64,000 nucleotides of DNA from JAPOVO01 sp026708165 (GCA_965208775.1 OZ242360.1:1178001-1242000); one strand, 5' to 3'. Positions 53,701-63,212 are shown, numbered from the stretch's first letter. Notes: a model not told the origin generated them from the sequence alone. Numbers and translations: made by a program.

Positions 53701-54116
53701 TAGACCTTGCGCGTGACCAGTGTTATGTGGTTCTTGTCGCCCTCTCGACGGTAACTCATCTCGTCCATCATCGTCCGCACGAGGTGGACGCCTAGGCCAC
53801 CCACCGGCCGGTCTTCGATCGCCGCCCCGACCTGGGGCTCCGGAGCATCATGGAGGGGATCAAATGGGCGCCCGTCGTCGATGATCTCGATAGTGATGGC
53901 GTCGGGTTCGGACTTGAGTACGATCTCAATCTCGTGGATTCCACCATCGTGTCCGTAGTTCATTGTATTGAGGGTCAACTCTTCGAGCGCAAGGTCTATC
54001 ATGAAAAGAGTCTCGTCAGGCCAGCTCTCCTGCTCTCCGAATTTCCTCACGGCGTCAAAGACGCGATTCAACTCCTCGAGTCTGGTCTCGATCTTCATGT
54101 TTAGCTCAGCGCTCAT
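53700..54116 (-). CDS. RsbW-like serine kinase / anti-sigma factor
   Basis: A 138-residue GHKL ATPase of the anti-sigma type. The N-box is LALEELTLNTMNYGHDGG, the G1 box IDDGRPFDP and the later Gly-rich lid GGLGVHLVRTMMDEMSYRRE. It should phosphorylate the STAS protein of the same operon and release or bind a sigma factor or another target. Its ATG overlaps the REC-PP2C stop (ATGA). No sigma-factor gene is present nearby, so the output is not identified. Confidence 0.9.
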   Translation of the reverse strand: MSAELNMKIETRLEELNRVFDAVRKFGEQESWPDETLFMIDLALEELTLNTMNYGHDGGIHEIEIVLKSEPDAITIEIIDDGRPFDPLHDAPEPQVGAAIEDRPVGGLGVHLVRTMMDEMSYRREGDKNHITLVTRKV

Positions 54117-55297
54117 GCGTCGGTCGTAGTGCGGCAGAGCGTCAGGCAGGTAATGTCATCGGATTGCGGCGCATCGCCCGCAAAGTCTGCAACGGCCTTG
54201 AAGATCGCGTCGTTGATCGTTTCGGCGTCGCCGGGCATCGATTCGACGAACATACTACGCAGACGCTCAAGGCCGAACTCTTCGAAATCCGTGTTCATCG
54301 CCTCTGTTACGCCGTCGGTGTAGAGCACCAGCGTATCGCTCGGCGACAGCTTTACAGTCTCCTGCCGATAGTCGAGACCGGGCATTAGTCCTAGGGCAAC
54401 CCCATCGGTTAGAGGAAGCACGGTCGAGCTTCCGTCCTCATGAAAGATGACGGGAGCGTTGTGTCCACCGTTCGCATAGGAGAGCTCTCCAGTCGCGGGG
54501 TTGTACTCCGCGTACAGCACGGTGACGAACATCGCCGATTCGTTTTCCTCCTCCAGAAGGTTGTTGACCTCGTACAGCACCTCGCCCGGACCGGTGCCGC
54601 CGATCGCCGCACCCTTGAGCAGAGTGCGGCTGGACATCATGAACAGTGCCGCGGGAACGCCCTTGTCCGAAACGTCCGCGACTGCGATTCCGATCCGCCC
54701 ACCATCGAGGTGCACGAAGTCGAAGAAATCGCCCCCGATGGCACGCGCCGGCTGCATGCTGGCGGCGACCTTGTACTCGTCGGTGCCGGGAAGCTCGGTG
54801 GGCAGAATCGACTGTTGCATCTTGCTGGCGACGTCGAGTTCGTTCTGCAACGCCACCAACTTGTCACGCGACGCGAGCGCCTCGCGCCACTCGGTAAGGT
54901 TGCGCAGTGTCCGGTCGATAGTAACCTTGAGGTCGTCGAAATCGATTGGCTTGGTGACAAAGTCAAACGCGCCGCGGTTCATGGCCGTGCGGATGTTCTT
55001 CATATCCCCGTAAGCCGAAATGATCACCGAACGGATGTCGGGATCTACCTTAGGAATCTGCTGAAGCAGTGTAAGCCCGTCCATCTTGGGCATGTTTATG
55101 TCGGATAGGACCAAGTCGATGTCCTGTTGCTCCTGCAACATCTCCAACGCCTCGACGCCGTTCTGGGCAAACACGAACGTGTACAGGCCCCTCCGGACGT
55201 ACCGTCGCATGCGCTGGCGCATGAGAGGCTGAAGGTCCGGCTCGTCGTCGACTACGAGAATCTTGCAAGCACGCTGCGTCACTCTCACCTCCGGCAC
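54113..55297 (-). CDS. Response regulator with PP2C (RsbU/SpoIIE-type) phosphatase output
   Basis: A 394-residue protein. The REC domain (about 12-125) has DDEPDLQ, the phospho-acceptor Asp66 in VLSDINMPKMDG and the Lys in TKPIDFDD. A short helical linker (about 135-170) leads to a SpoIIE-type phosphatase (about 175-390) with IGGDFFDFVHLDGGRIGIAVADVSDKGVPAAL, NGGHNAPVIFH and LGLMPG. It should dephosphorylate the STAS protein when phosphorylated by the histidine kinase. It is coupled to the RsbW-like gene by four bases. Confidence 0.93.
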   Translation of the reverse strand: MPEVRVTQRACKILVVDDEPDLQPLMRQRMRRYVRRGLYTFVFAQNGVEALEMLQEQQDIDLVLSDINMPKMDGLTLLQQIPKVDPDIRSVIISAYGDMKNIRTAMNRGAFDFVTKPIDFDDLKVTIDRTLRNLTEWREALASRDKLVALQNELDVASKMQQSILPTELPGTDEYKVAASMQPARAIGGDFFDFVHLDGGRIGIAVADVSDKGVPAALFMMSSRTLLKGAAIGGTGPGEVLYEVNNLLEEENESAMFVTVLYAEYNPATGELSYANGGHNAPVIFHEDGSSTVLPLTDGVALGLMPGLDYRQETVKLSPSDTLVLYTDGVTEAMNTDFEEFGLERLRSMFVESMPGDAETINDAIFKAVADFAGDAPQSDDITCLTLCRTTTDA

Positions 55298-55364
55298 TTC
55301 CGCGTCAGGTCGGCGTACGCTCGGAGAAAGGGGAGCGCGAGCATACGCAACCGCGCCGCTTGGA

Positions 55365-55703
55365 TCAGTCTGCTAGGGCTGCGGCCGCCTCGGCCTGGTT
55401 GTCGTGGACCGGGATTATCTTGTCAAAACCGCTGATCTCGAAAACCTCTCGCACAGAGTCCGAAAGCGAGCAGACGGCAAGCTTGGCGTTCTGCTTTCGC
55501 AGAGTCTTGGCAGTCAGAAGGATGACTCGAAGGCCCGCACTGCTGACGTAGGAGAGTTGCTCGAGGTCCAGTACCAAGCCGCGGTCATTCGGGTCTATCG
55601 CGGCCTCCAAATCGACCTGAAACTCGCGAGCGTTAGCCCCGTCGATGCGGTCCTCGGTTTTCACGATCAGGGTTTGGCCTTCCCGACTGGTGCTTATTGC
55701 CAT
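55365..55703 (-). CDS. STAS-domain anti-anti-sigma factor
   Basis: A 112-residue RsbV/SpoIIAA-type protein. GLVLDLEQLSYVSSAGLRVILLTAKTL carries the phosphorylatable Ser (about Ser55, in the SSAGLR turn). It is the first gene of a five-gene operon, 67 bases before the REC-PP2C gene. Together with the RsbW-like kinase and PP2C phosphatase it forms a partner-switching module. Confidence 0.9.
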   Translation of the reverse strand: MAISTSREGQTLIVKTEDRIDGANAREFQVDLEAAIDPNDRGLVLDLEQLSYVSSAGLRVILLTAKTLRKQNAKLAVCSLSDSVREVFEISGFDKIIPVHDNQAEAAAALAD

Positions 55704-56104
55704 CGAGCCTTTCTCCTTTTGCGACCTTGCCTCTGGTTAGCCATGATGATTCGAACTATGACAGTCTATTCTGATATTGACTTTATTGCGCTATGCGACA
55801 ATTCCTCGTTCAGCCACATCCACTTCGCCCGTACTCGGTGAATTACCATCTTGTTATGCGCGCCCCGAAGAATAGCGACTCTGGGAACTGGTAGAAAGTC
55901 CATTTCACTAAGTCGGCTCGCACAAATTCCGACCCGAACAGTACGAGACTGGGTTTGCGTGCGACGATGACAAGCATGGCGAAAATAATCACACCGTGAA
56001 TCAAGGAAACCGTGCAGTCGATTTCGCCTCATATTTTCTCAAGTCCAAAATCAGCAGGTCTTACGACGCACTGCGTAATAGAATAGCTATAGTAACGCCA
56101 ATGG
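55704..56104. other. AT-richer intergenic region upstream of STAS operon and tRNA-Asp
   Basis: No convincing gene; one 88-codon minus-strand frame has no recognisable domain. A weak promoter candidate for the STAS operon is TTGTCG at 55797-55802 (minus strand). TATAGT at 56088-56093 is a likely -10 for the tRNA. Base composition is lower in GC than the flanking genes. Confidence 0.45.
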
Positions 56105-56178
56105 GGTCCCGTGGTGCAGTGGCCTAGCATATCTCCCTGTCAAGGAGAAGATCGCCGGTTCGAATCCGGTCGGGACCG
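56105..56178 (+). tRNA. tRNA-Asp (anticodon GUC)
   Basis: A 74-base tRNA with acceptor stem GGTCCCG/CGGGACC and discriminator G. The anticodon stem TCTCC/GGAGA carries loop CTGTCAA (anticodon GTC), and the T-arm is GCCGG-TTCGAAT-CCGGT. CCA is not encoded, unlike the other two tRNAs in the window. A TATAGT -10 lies about 12 bases upstream. Confidence 0.95.
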
Positions 56179-56466
56179 CCGAACTACCCCGTCTGCCCTG
56201 AGCATCTCCTAAGGGAACTAACGGCAGAAGTCGAGTTTTAGTCCCTGACGTTTTACTATCGTATGGCTGAGTCGGAATTGCGGCCTGCGCGGAACGCAGT
56301 TCCAACAGGCTTGGAGTCCCGGAGACCATGGCGAATCGGAGACTCTAATCCGATAATCACATGTATACGTACGTCATAGCGGACGCGATCCGATGTGCCG
56401 TTGGAATGACACTATCTAGTTCGCGACCACTCGATTCACCGGCCGGTCGGGAAGGCGAATGATCTG
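56179..56466. other. Intergenic region before permease-propeller fusion
   Basis: No gene recognised. The minus-strand frame covering the tRNA is a by-product of it. No clear promoter for the downstream gene is visible. Confidence 0.4.
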
Positions 56467-59349
56467 TTGGCGGTAATACCACGAGTCTTGACTGCGGCTA
56501 GGCTCTCGACGATCGGCCGTCTACGGATCGGCAAGCGGCAGATAGTGGGTCTGGCAATCATCGCCGTGCTGCTAGGCCTTTTCTTACTGCTGAACCGCGT
56601 TCCGAAGCTCGATATCGCACGCGAAGACTTGGCTGCTGCCGGGGGCGGCGTCCCCGGACGGTGCTTTCAAGGGTTCTGCGTTGAATACGCGGACGACGCC
56701 GGCTTCTTTACCAGGTGGTGGAACTTTACGCTGACGTATTTGCGACTGGTGGCCGTGGGGATGGGGTTCGCCTTCCTGGTGGCTGGTGCTACCGAGGTAT
56801 TCCTATTTCCCAAGCGAATGGCGCCGGCGTTTTCGACTGGAGGATTCAAAGGAGCGTTACGAGGTCTCTTCGTGGGGACTCCGATGACTCTCTGCTCGGC
56901 CTGCATCGTCCCGATCTCGTCGGCGTTCAGAAGGCGCGGCGCGGGAGTTGAAGCGACAATCGGCATAGCGCAGGGATCGTCCACCTTGAATCTGCCGGCC
57001 ATCGTCATGGCCGTAACCGTCTTTGCTCCGATTCTGGCGGGGTCGCGCATCGCGCTCGCCGTATTAGGGGGATTGATGATCGGCCCGCTCGTCGCCCAAG
57101 TGGCCGGTATGCGAAACCGCCGCGGACGGGTCGATGGCACGGAAGGAGTGGCGCTTGACGACTCCATCCCGTCCACGTGGCGCGCCGTCCTCGGGGACGG
57201 CCTGATCGAATGGGCCAAAGCCAGCGTCCGATACCTACTGCGTCTGGGACCGCTGATGATCGCGGCGGGCTTGGTGAGCGGTTTTGTCGTTCAATGGTTG
57301 AGCCCCGACCTCGTCGAAAGGTTTCTGGGCAACGACGTCGCCGGAATCGCCGTGGCGGCGACGTTCGGAATACTGATAAACGTACCGCTCCTCTTCGAGA
57401 TACCGCTGGTCGCGGCGCTGCTGCTCGTGGGCATGGGGACCGCTCCCGCCGCGACGCTGCTGTTCACCGCCGCCGCCGGCGGCCCGTTTACGTTCTGGGG
57501 GCTTGCAAAAGTCCTGCCGAAGCGGGCCATTGTGGTGTTTGGAGCCGCCACCTGGGTGTTGGGCGCGCTCGGCGGACTCGCAGTTCTCGGCCTCGGCCCG
57601 CTGACAACAGCCCCTCCGCTCGCGGGAATGCAAGTGCGGCCCGCCATTGCCGAGAGGGCCGCCCCGACACTTGAAGATTCTGAGATCATTCCGGTGCCAG
57701 CCGGCGCGGCCAAGTTCGCCGACGTTACGGATGCCGCGGGGTTGGCCTACATTCAGGACACGTTGCGACCCAACGGCTCTTGCCTTCTCGGAAGCATGTG
57801 CGCGGCGGAACGGCAAACCGGCGGGGCCGCGGCGGCGGATTACGACAATGATGGATACATTGATATATACGTCACCCGTATGAACGCCCCTGACATACTC
57901 TTCCGTAATCTCGGTAACGGGAGTTTCGAGGATCGTACGCGCGAGGCCGGGCTGCACGAATTCGACCTGCGCTCAAATGGGGCCGTTTGGTTCGACTCGG
58001 ACAACGACGGTGACCTTGACCTCTACGTCACCACCGTCGCCGACACCCGTTTCTATATGTTCGTCAACGACGGCCAGGGGCGTTTTACCGAAGAGGCCGT
58101 CGGCAGGGGCGCCGCCGTCGAAACCGCCTATCAACACATCGGCTACAGCGTCGCGGTCGGCGACTACGATCGCGATGGCTGGTTGGACCTTCACGTCAAC
58201 GAATGGGGTTCGTCGCTGCTGTTGGACGGCCTGCCATCCCACGCGCGGCTCCTGAGAAATCGAGGTCCCGCAGCGCCGGGGCACTTTGAAGACGTGACCG
58301 TCGCAGCAGGAGTCGCGCTCGAAGACGTTCAGTCCCAGCTCGACAGGGACTTTATCAGCCCGTCGCTTGACCCTCCCAAGGGACCCTTCGCGTTCGCCTC
58401 GACCTTTGTGGACCTCGACTCCGACGGCTGGCCGGATCTCGCGATTGCGTCGGACAACGGTCATTCGAGGCTCTTCTGGAACAACGGTGACGGGACGTTT
58501 ACCGACGGTACGCTGAGCGCAAGGGTCGGCACCGACAAGAGCGGCATGGGCTCGACCTTTGGCGACTATGACGGAGACGGCGATCTCGACTGGTTTGTCA
58601 CGGCCATCTACGCGGAGTTCGACCTCTGCGAAGGCGAGCACTGCGATGTCCGCAAGGCAACCGGAAACCGGCTCTACAGGAACGACGGAGGACGGTTGTT
58701 TTCGGACGTTACGGACGGCGCCGGAGTGCGGAATGGAGGATGGGGCTGGGGCGCTGTTTTCCTCGACTACGACAACGACGGCGACTTGGACCTGGCGATG
58801 GTCGGCGGGATGCATCATTCCGACGACCTGTCTGAGTCCGAGCTTGATTACCCCCGGCTATGGCAGAACGACGGAAACGGCGGCATGATCGAGATAGCCC
58901 GCGGAGTCGGGTTGGACCAAAGAAGCGCCGCCAAGGGACTGATTGCCCTCGACTACGACGACGACGGCGACCTGGACCTCTTCATAGTCAACAACGCGGG
59001 ACCGCCCAGTCTCTATCGCAATGACGGAGGCAACACGAATTCGTGGCTGAGCATCCGCCTGGTCGACGACAAATCGAACAGCACCCCGATAGGAGCGAAA
59101 ATCGAGGTCACTCCCAAAACCGGCGGAAAGAGTCAGATACGTCAGTTGGGCGTCAGCAGCCACTTTCTCGGTCAGAGCGAGCTTGTGGCCCACTTCGGCC
59201 TCGGGGCGCACGAGAGCACTGTCGATACAGTGACGATATCGTGGCCCGTTTCCGGTGAGGTGATCGTCTTGCGGGACGTGCCATCCCGTTCGACGATCGT
59301 CGTGCGGGAGGGAGAGGCCGGATACAGCGTCGCGCAGCCGCCGTCGTGA
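56467..59349 (+). CDS. ArsP/YraQ-type permease fused to FG-GAP/VCBS propeller and ASPIC/UnbV domain
   Basis: A 960-residue fusion. Residues about 25-380 form a DUF318 (YraQ/ArsP) permease with 8 or so helices. The first half has LFVGTPMTLCSACIVPISSAFRRRGAG (Cys pair at 143 and 146) and GSSTLNLPAIVMA, and the second repeats the fold with GILINVPLLFEIPLV. From about 415 the protein is an extracellular beta-propeller with seven calcium-type loops (DYDNDGYID, DSDNDGDLD, DYDRDGWLD, DLDSDGWPD, DYDGDGDLD, DYDNDGDLD, DYDDDGDLD). An ASPIC/UnbV-like domain closes it (about 865-945). The start is a TTG. ArsP/YraQ permeases export metalloid or metal species; the fused propeller would sit outside and might bind ligand or partner. 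I know of no described fusion like this. Confidence 0.85.
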   Translation: MAVIPRVLTAARLSTIGRLRIGKRQIVGLAIIAVLLGLFLLLNRVPKLDIAREDLAAAGGGVPGRCFQGFCVEYADDAGFFTRWWNFTLTYLRLVAVGMGFAFLVAGATEVFLFPKRMAPAFSTGGFKGALRGLFVGTPMTLCSACIVPISSAFRRRGAGVEATIGIAQGSSTLNLPAIVMAVTVFAPILAGSRIALAVLGGLMIGPLVAQVAGMRNRRGRVDGTEGVALDDSIPSTWRAVLGDGLIEWAKASVRYLLRLGPLMIAAGLVSGFVVQWLSPDLVERFLGNDVAGIAVAATFGILINVPLLFEIPLVAALLLVGMGTAPAATLLFTAAAGGPFTFWGLAKVLPKRAIVVFGAATWVLGALGGLAVLGLGPLTTAPPLAGMQVRPAIAERAAPTLEDSEIIPVPAGAAKFADVTDAAGLAYIQDTLRPNGSCLLGSMCAAERQTGGAAAADYDNDGYIDIYVTRMNAPDILFRNLGNGSFEDRTREAGLHEFDLRSNGAVWFDSDNDGDLDLYVTTVADTRFYMFVNDGQGRFTEEAVGRGAAVETAYQHIGYSVAVGDYDRDGWLDLHVNEWGSSLLLDGLPSHARLLRNRGPAAPGHFEDVTVAAGVALEDVQSQLDRDFISPSLDPPKGPFAFASTFVDLDSDGWPDLAIASDNGHSRLFWNNGDGTFTDGTLSARVGTDKSGMGSTFGDYDGDGDLDWFVTAIYAEFDLCEGEHCDVRKATGNRLYRNDGGRLFSDVTDGAGVRNGGWGWGAVFLDYDNDGDLDLAMVGGMHHSDDLSESELDYPRLWQNDGNGGMIEIARGVGLDQRSAAKGLIALDYDDDGDLDLFIVNNAGPPSLYRNDGGNTNSWLSIRLVDDKSNSTPIGAKIEVTPKTGGKSQIRQLGVSSHFLGQSELVAHFGLGAHESTVDTVTISWPVSGEVIVLRDVPSRSTIVVREGEAGYSVAQPPS

Positions 59350-59417
59350 TCGAACCAGGCGCTTGCCACTTATAGCCGCCTAAACCCGCACGAGCCGGAG
59401 CTTTGATCGGACCAACC

Positions 59418-61553
59418 ATGCAGCCAAACTTCCGCAGAGAGATGGAACGTAGCTCCCAGGAGATATACGAGGAGTTCGACCGGTATCTCCAGTCGGCGGT
59501 TCTGGGCTACGGAGCCGAGCGAAAGCGGCGCTGGGATGAGAATGGCCCGTCCAAAGACGCCATTAGCGAATCGTCGAACCGCAACCGGTCACGACTTATC
59601 GACATGCTTGGCGGTTTTCCCGACTGGAAGCTGGAGCTGCGACCCCACTGCGAAGACCTTTTTGAAGCAAGTTTCTGCACAGGCTATTCAGTCGAGTTTG
59701 ACGTTCTGCCGGGAGTGAGGTTGCGGGGAATTCTGGCGATTCCCAAGCATGTGGAGCTTCCGACCGCGGCAGTTATGGCGCAGCACGGCTACGTCAGCGC
59801 CCCTGAAACCGTCATGGGGCTACGCTCGCCCGAGTCCGTCTATCACGCCTACGGACTTGAACTGGCGCGGCGCGGTTACGTGGTGTTTGCCCATAAAAAC
59901 CTGAGCTTTCGAGAACCGAGATCGCAGGTGCACCGCAAGGCGATGCTGATTGGTGAGACGTTACTTGGCATGGACGTTTTTCAGACCAGCCGCGTGATCG
60001 ACTATCTGCAATCACTGCCCGAGGTCGACCCAAGGCGAATCGGCATGTACGGCATTTCCCAGGGCGGGATGACCACCTTATACGCGACCGCCTGCGATAC
60101 ACGCATCGCGGCATCGGTGGTGTGCGCCTACTTTAACGACCGCACGCCCAAAATGGTCGTTTCAGGCGGGAGCGACTACACGGCCTACATCGACACCGAG
60201 GAATTAGATAAAGACATCCACGGAATGCTCGATTTCACCGACGTGGAGCTCGCGACGCTTATATGCCCCCGGCCACTGCTCATCGAGGCGGGCAGGCGAG
60301 ACGGGTCTTGCCACTGGCCCATGGTTGAGTCGGAGTTTGCGAAAGTCCGAGAGGTCTACAGGAAAGCAGACTTCCTCGAACAGGTGGAGTTAGACCTGCA
60401 CGACGGAGGCCACGAGATTCACGGCGTGCGTTCCTTCCCCTTCTTGGACCGCTGGCTCAGACCGAGCCAATTCGGCACACAGATCGACGGCGAGCATTCG
60501 GCCAACGCCTCCGACGTTGAAGCCCGCGTCGACCGTATTCAGCGGGAGACATACCGGGAACTGGACGGCTACTTCCACAACCGGATACTCGGCTATGGGC
60601 CCAACCGCGCCAAGCGCTGGGAACGAGACTACGACAGCATTGGGACATACGAGGCGTCGGTGGCTCCAAACAGGCAACGTCTGCTCGAAACGCTCGCGGT
60701 GATACCCGAGCAAATCGTCCCCCTTAATCCGCGGGTGGAGCGCTTCGCTCAATGGGACGAATGCGACGCTTTTCGGGTAACGCTTAACGTGCTGACAGGC
60801 GTAACGGCCAGAGGGATCCTGTTACTGCCCAAGACGGGTAACGGGCCGTCGCCCGCGGTCATCGCCCAGCACGGCATGGATGGCAACCCGGATTCCGTCC
60901 TGGGGTTGATAGAGAACGACCCTTTCTACCATGGATTCGTCCGTAAACTGGCCGACCGTGGCTACGTCGTGTTCGCACACAAGGTGGTCAGCGATTTTGC
61001 ACAACGTCCGCGTTTGCATCGCAAGGCGTTGCTGATTGGAAAGACGTTGCTCGGTCTGGAACTGTGGAAATTCCGGTGCGTCATCGATTTCCTGGCAAGC
61101 CTGCCTAACGTTAATGCGGATCGCATAGGCATGTACGGACTCTCGCAGGGCGGGCTTAGCACTCTATATGCAGCGGCGACCGACCCGAGGATCAGGGCGG
61201 CCGTGTGCGCCGCGTACTTCAACGATCGAATAACAAAAATGGTTGTAAGCGACGATCGCTACACGGCATATGTCGATACGGACGAGCAAGACAAGTTCAT
61301 CCACGGTCATCCCGCCGAGTTCTCCGACTGGGACCTGGCTTCGTTGATCTGCCCACGGCCGTTCATGGTCGAGGCCGGAAAGGGCGACAAAGCCATCTAT
61401 TGGCCAATGATGCTCGCGGAGTTCGCCAAGGTACGGGAGGTCTACGACCGCCTGGGCATTCTGGAACGGACCGAAGTCCACCTGCACGAGCTAGATCACG
61501 AGATCCACGGCACGCGTTCTTTCGAGTTTCTGGACCGATGGTTGAAGCGATGA
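59418..61553 (+). CDS. Tandem-duplicated alpha/beta-hydrolase (acetyl-xylan-esterase/DLH-like)
   Basis: A 711-residue protein made of two homologous hydrolase units. Unit 1 (about 1-350) has the nucleophile in MYGISQGGMTTLYA and the His in DGGHEIHGVRSF. Unit 2 (about 360-711) has MYGLSQGGLSTLYA and LDHEIHGTRSF. Acid residues (GRRDGSCHW, GKGDKAIYW) are in matching places. Both units retain the triad, and both contain AQHG, RGYVVFAHK and YFNDR. ATG at 59418 is used; a TTG at 59403 is possible. The family includes dienelactone hydrolases and acetyl-xylan esterases; substrate unknown. It sits between the fusion permease and a CehA/McbA-type gene. Confidence 0.85.
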   Translation: MQPNFRREMERSSQEIYEEFDRYLQSAVLGYGAERKRRWDENGPSKDAISESSNRNRSRLIDMLGGFPDWKLELRPHCEDLFEASFCTGYSVEFDVLPGVRLRGILAIPKHVELPTAAVMAQHGYVSAPETVMGLRSPESVYHAYGLELARRGYVVFAHKNLSFREPRSQVHRKAMLIGETLLGMDVFQTSRVIDYLQSLPEVDPRRIGMYGISQGGMTTLYATACDTRIAASVVCAYFNDRTPKMVVSGGSDYTAYIDTEELDKDIHGMLDFTDVELATLICPRPLLIEAGRRDGSCHWPMVESEFAKVREVYRKADFLEQVELDLHDGGHEIHGVRSFPFLDRWLRPSQFGTQIDGEHSANASDVEARVDRIQRETYRELDGYFHNRILGYGPNRAKRWERDYDSIGTYEASVAPNRQRLLETLAVIPEQIVPLNPRVERFAQWDECDAFRVTLNVLTGVTARGILLLPKTGNGPSPAVIAQHGMDGNPDSVLGLIENDPFYHGFVRKLADRGYVVFAHKVVSDFAQRPRLHRKALLIGKTLLGLELWKFRCVIDFLASLPNVNADRIGMYGLSQGGLSTLYAAATDPRIRAAVCAAYFNDRITKMVVSDDRYTAYVDTDEQDKFIHGHPAEFSDWDLASLICPRPFMVEAGKGDKAIYWPMMLAEFAKVREVYDRLGILERTEVHLHELDHEIHGTRSFEFLDRWLKR

Positions 61554-61778
61554 CTACGCTGCGGATGACCGGTGAAGGCGTTTAGCGCCAGCCTGCCAGC
61601 CGTCACCCTGTGGAGCGGCCAGGAGGGCGTCGATGTCGGGAGAGACTGCACTCGCCGGGAATGTTCGCTCCCTCGACGGGATGTACTGTGGGGGTGGCGA
61701 GTGCGTGGAGTTCATGTCCAAACGATCTCCCTCGGTCGCCGGGAGACCTGCGACTCCTGAGAAAGGTGACGGTCTAGC

Positions 61779-63212
61779 ATGGCTTCATTGAGATGTTCCA
61801 TTCGGGACAAGACCACCGGGGCGCCGCTCGACGGGAAGGTCCACGTCCTGTCGTCGCTTGGCACGTTCGTCTCACCATCCGGCGCAATTCTCAAGATCGG
61901 ATCGGGCGTTCCATTTTTCTATGCCCAGGGCGGGTTTGAAGTAGAGCTTCCCGTTGGGCACGCCGACGTAATCGTCGAGCGCGGTACGGAGTTCGTACCG
62001 TCCCGGTCGACTGTCCGCATTCCCACCGAAGGCATGGTCGAATTGGAAGTGGCTCTTTGCCGGTGGACGAATCTGCCAGATGCCGGGTGGTATCCCGGAA
62101 ACACCCATCTGCACTACGACGAGAAGGAGACGCGGCCGGACGAGCGTCTGGCCTTCGACGCCGAAGTCGAGGACTACAACGTCACGGTGATCAGCGTGCT
62201 CCAGCGCGGCCAGCTGCCGTATGCCAGCAACCAGTACTCGCCCGGGGTATTTCACGAGCTGACGACTTCCCATCACGTGGTCGACGTGGGCGAGGAGTCG
62301 AGGCATAACAGCTCGCCATGGAGCATCGGTTACGGACACGTGATGTTCATCAATATCCGCAATCTGGTGGAGCCTGTGAGCAGAGGGCACTTGGCTTCCA
62401 ACCTCGATCCGGACTACCCGCCGCTGTGCTGGGCGTGCGATGAGGCGCGCGAGCAGGACGGCGTGGTTATCTGGTGCCACAACGGCCGGGGGATGGAATC
62501 TCCCGTCGCGGCTGTTCTTGGAAAGCTGGACGCGTTCAATCTTTTCGACCCGTTGTGGGCTGATCTCGAATACACGATCTACTATCAGCTTCTCAATGCC
62601 GGAATCCGGCTTCCGGCGAGCACCGGCACCGACTGGTTCGTGTGTTCGAGCAACCGCGTATACGTAGGGACGGAGTCGGAGTTCTCGTATCAGGGCTGGC
62701 TCGACGGCATGAAGGCCGGTTCGACGTTCATTACAAACGGACCGTCACTGATGCTCGAGGTCGACGGGCAGCCGGTGGGAGCCGTCCTAACACCTGGCAG
62801 ACCTCGGAGACTGGGTTGCAGCGTTAGCTGGGAGTCGCACTATCCGGTGACGCTGGCAGAGTTGATAGTCAACGGCGAAGTGGCGGCGCGCATGGATATA
62901 CCCGCGCCGGGAAAGCGAGGAGCCTGGGACGTCGACATTTCGGTAGAGCACGACTCCTGGGTTGCGGCGCGACTATGGGGCGACGCGCGCAACAGCTTCG
63001 ATCACGCGATCTATGCGCACACAAGTCCGGTATATGTCGAGACCGGACGCACGCATCCGGTAAGGTCGCAATCCGCGCACTCGCTGATCCAATCGCTTGA
63101 CCGGTCGCTCGATTGGATCAATACGCGGGGAAGATACGCCTCGGACGGACAGCGCAACGCCGTAAGCGAGCTCTTCCTCGAAGCCAGGGCCAAGTACGCC
63201 GAGCTCGTCTGA
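61779..63212 (+). CDS. CehA/McbA-family metallohydrolase
   Basis: A 477-residue PHP-type metal-dependent hydrolase of the CehA/McbA family, members of which hydrolyse carbamate and similar esters. The first metal site is in WYPGNTHLHYDEKETRPDE (HxH); later candidates are GYGHVMFI, VIWCHNGRG and ASTGTDWF. The N-terminal 95 residues form a beta-sandwich (SIRDKTTGAPLDGKVHV) preceding the barrel. There is no signal peptide. It follows the tandem hydrolase after 225 bases and faces the PhyH gene convergently. Real substrate unknown. Confidence 0.82.
   Translation: MASLRCSIRDKTTGAPLDGKVHVLSSLGTFVSPSGAILKIGSGVPFFYAQGGFEVELPVGHADVIVERGTEFVPSRSTVRIPTEGMVELEVALCRWTNLPDAGWYPGNTHLHYDEKETRPDERLAFDAEVEDYNVTVISVLQRGQLPYASNQYSPGVFHELTTSHHVVDVGEESRHNSSPWSIGYGHVMFINIRNLVEPVSRGHLASNLDPDYPPLCWACDEAREQDGVVIWCHNGRGMESPVAAVLGKLDAFNLFDPLWADLEYTIYYQLLNAGIRLPASTGTDWFVCSSNRVYVGTESEFSYQGWLDGMKAGSTFITNGPSLMLEVDGQPVGAVLTPGRPRRLGCSVSWESHYPVTLAELIVNGEVAARMDIPAPGKRGAWDVDISVEHDSWVAARLWGDARNSFDHAIYAHTSPVYVETGRTHPVRSQSAHSLIQSLDRSLDWINTRGRYASDGQRNAVSELFLEARAKYAELV

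Noticed and set aside
55766..56032. 88-codon minus-strand frame
   Set aside because: No recognisable domain; lies in the AT-richer promoter region of the STAS operon.
56087..56329. 80-codon minus-strand frame over tRNA-Asp
   Set aside because: Contains the reverse translation of the tRNA (PTGFEPAIFS type); artefact.
61638..61793. 52-codon frame from ATG, MSGETALAGNVRSLDGMYC
   Set aside because: Short, overlaps the start of the CehA/McbA-type gene, no ribosome-binding site, no domain; cannot be supported.
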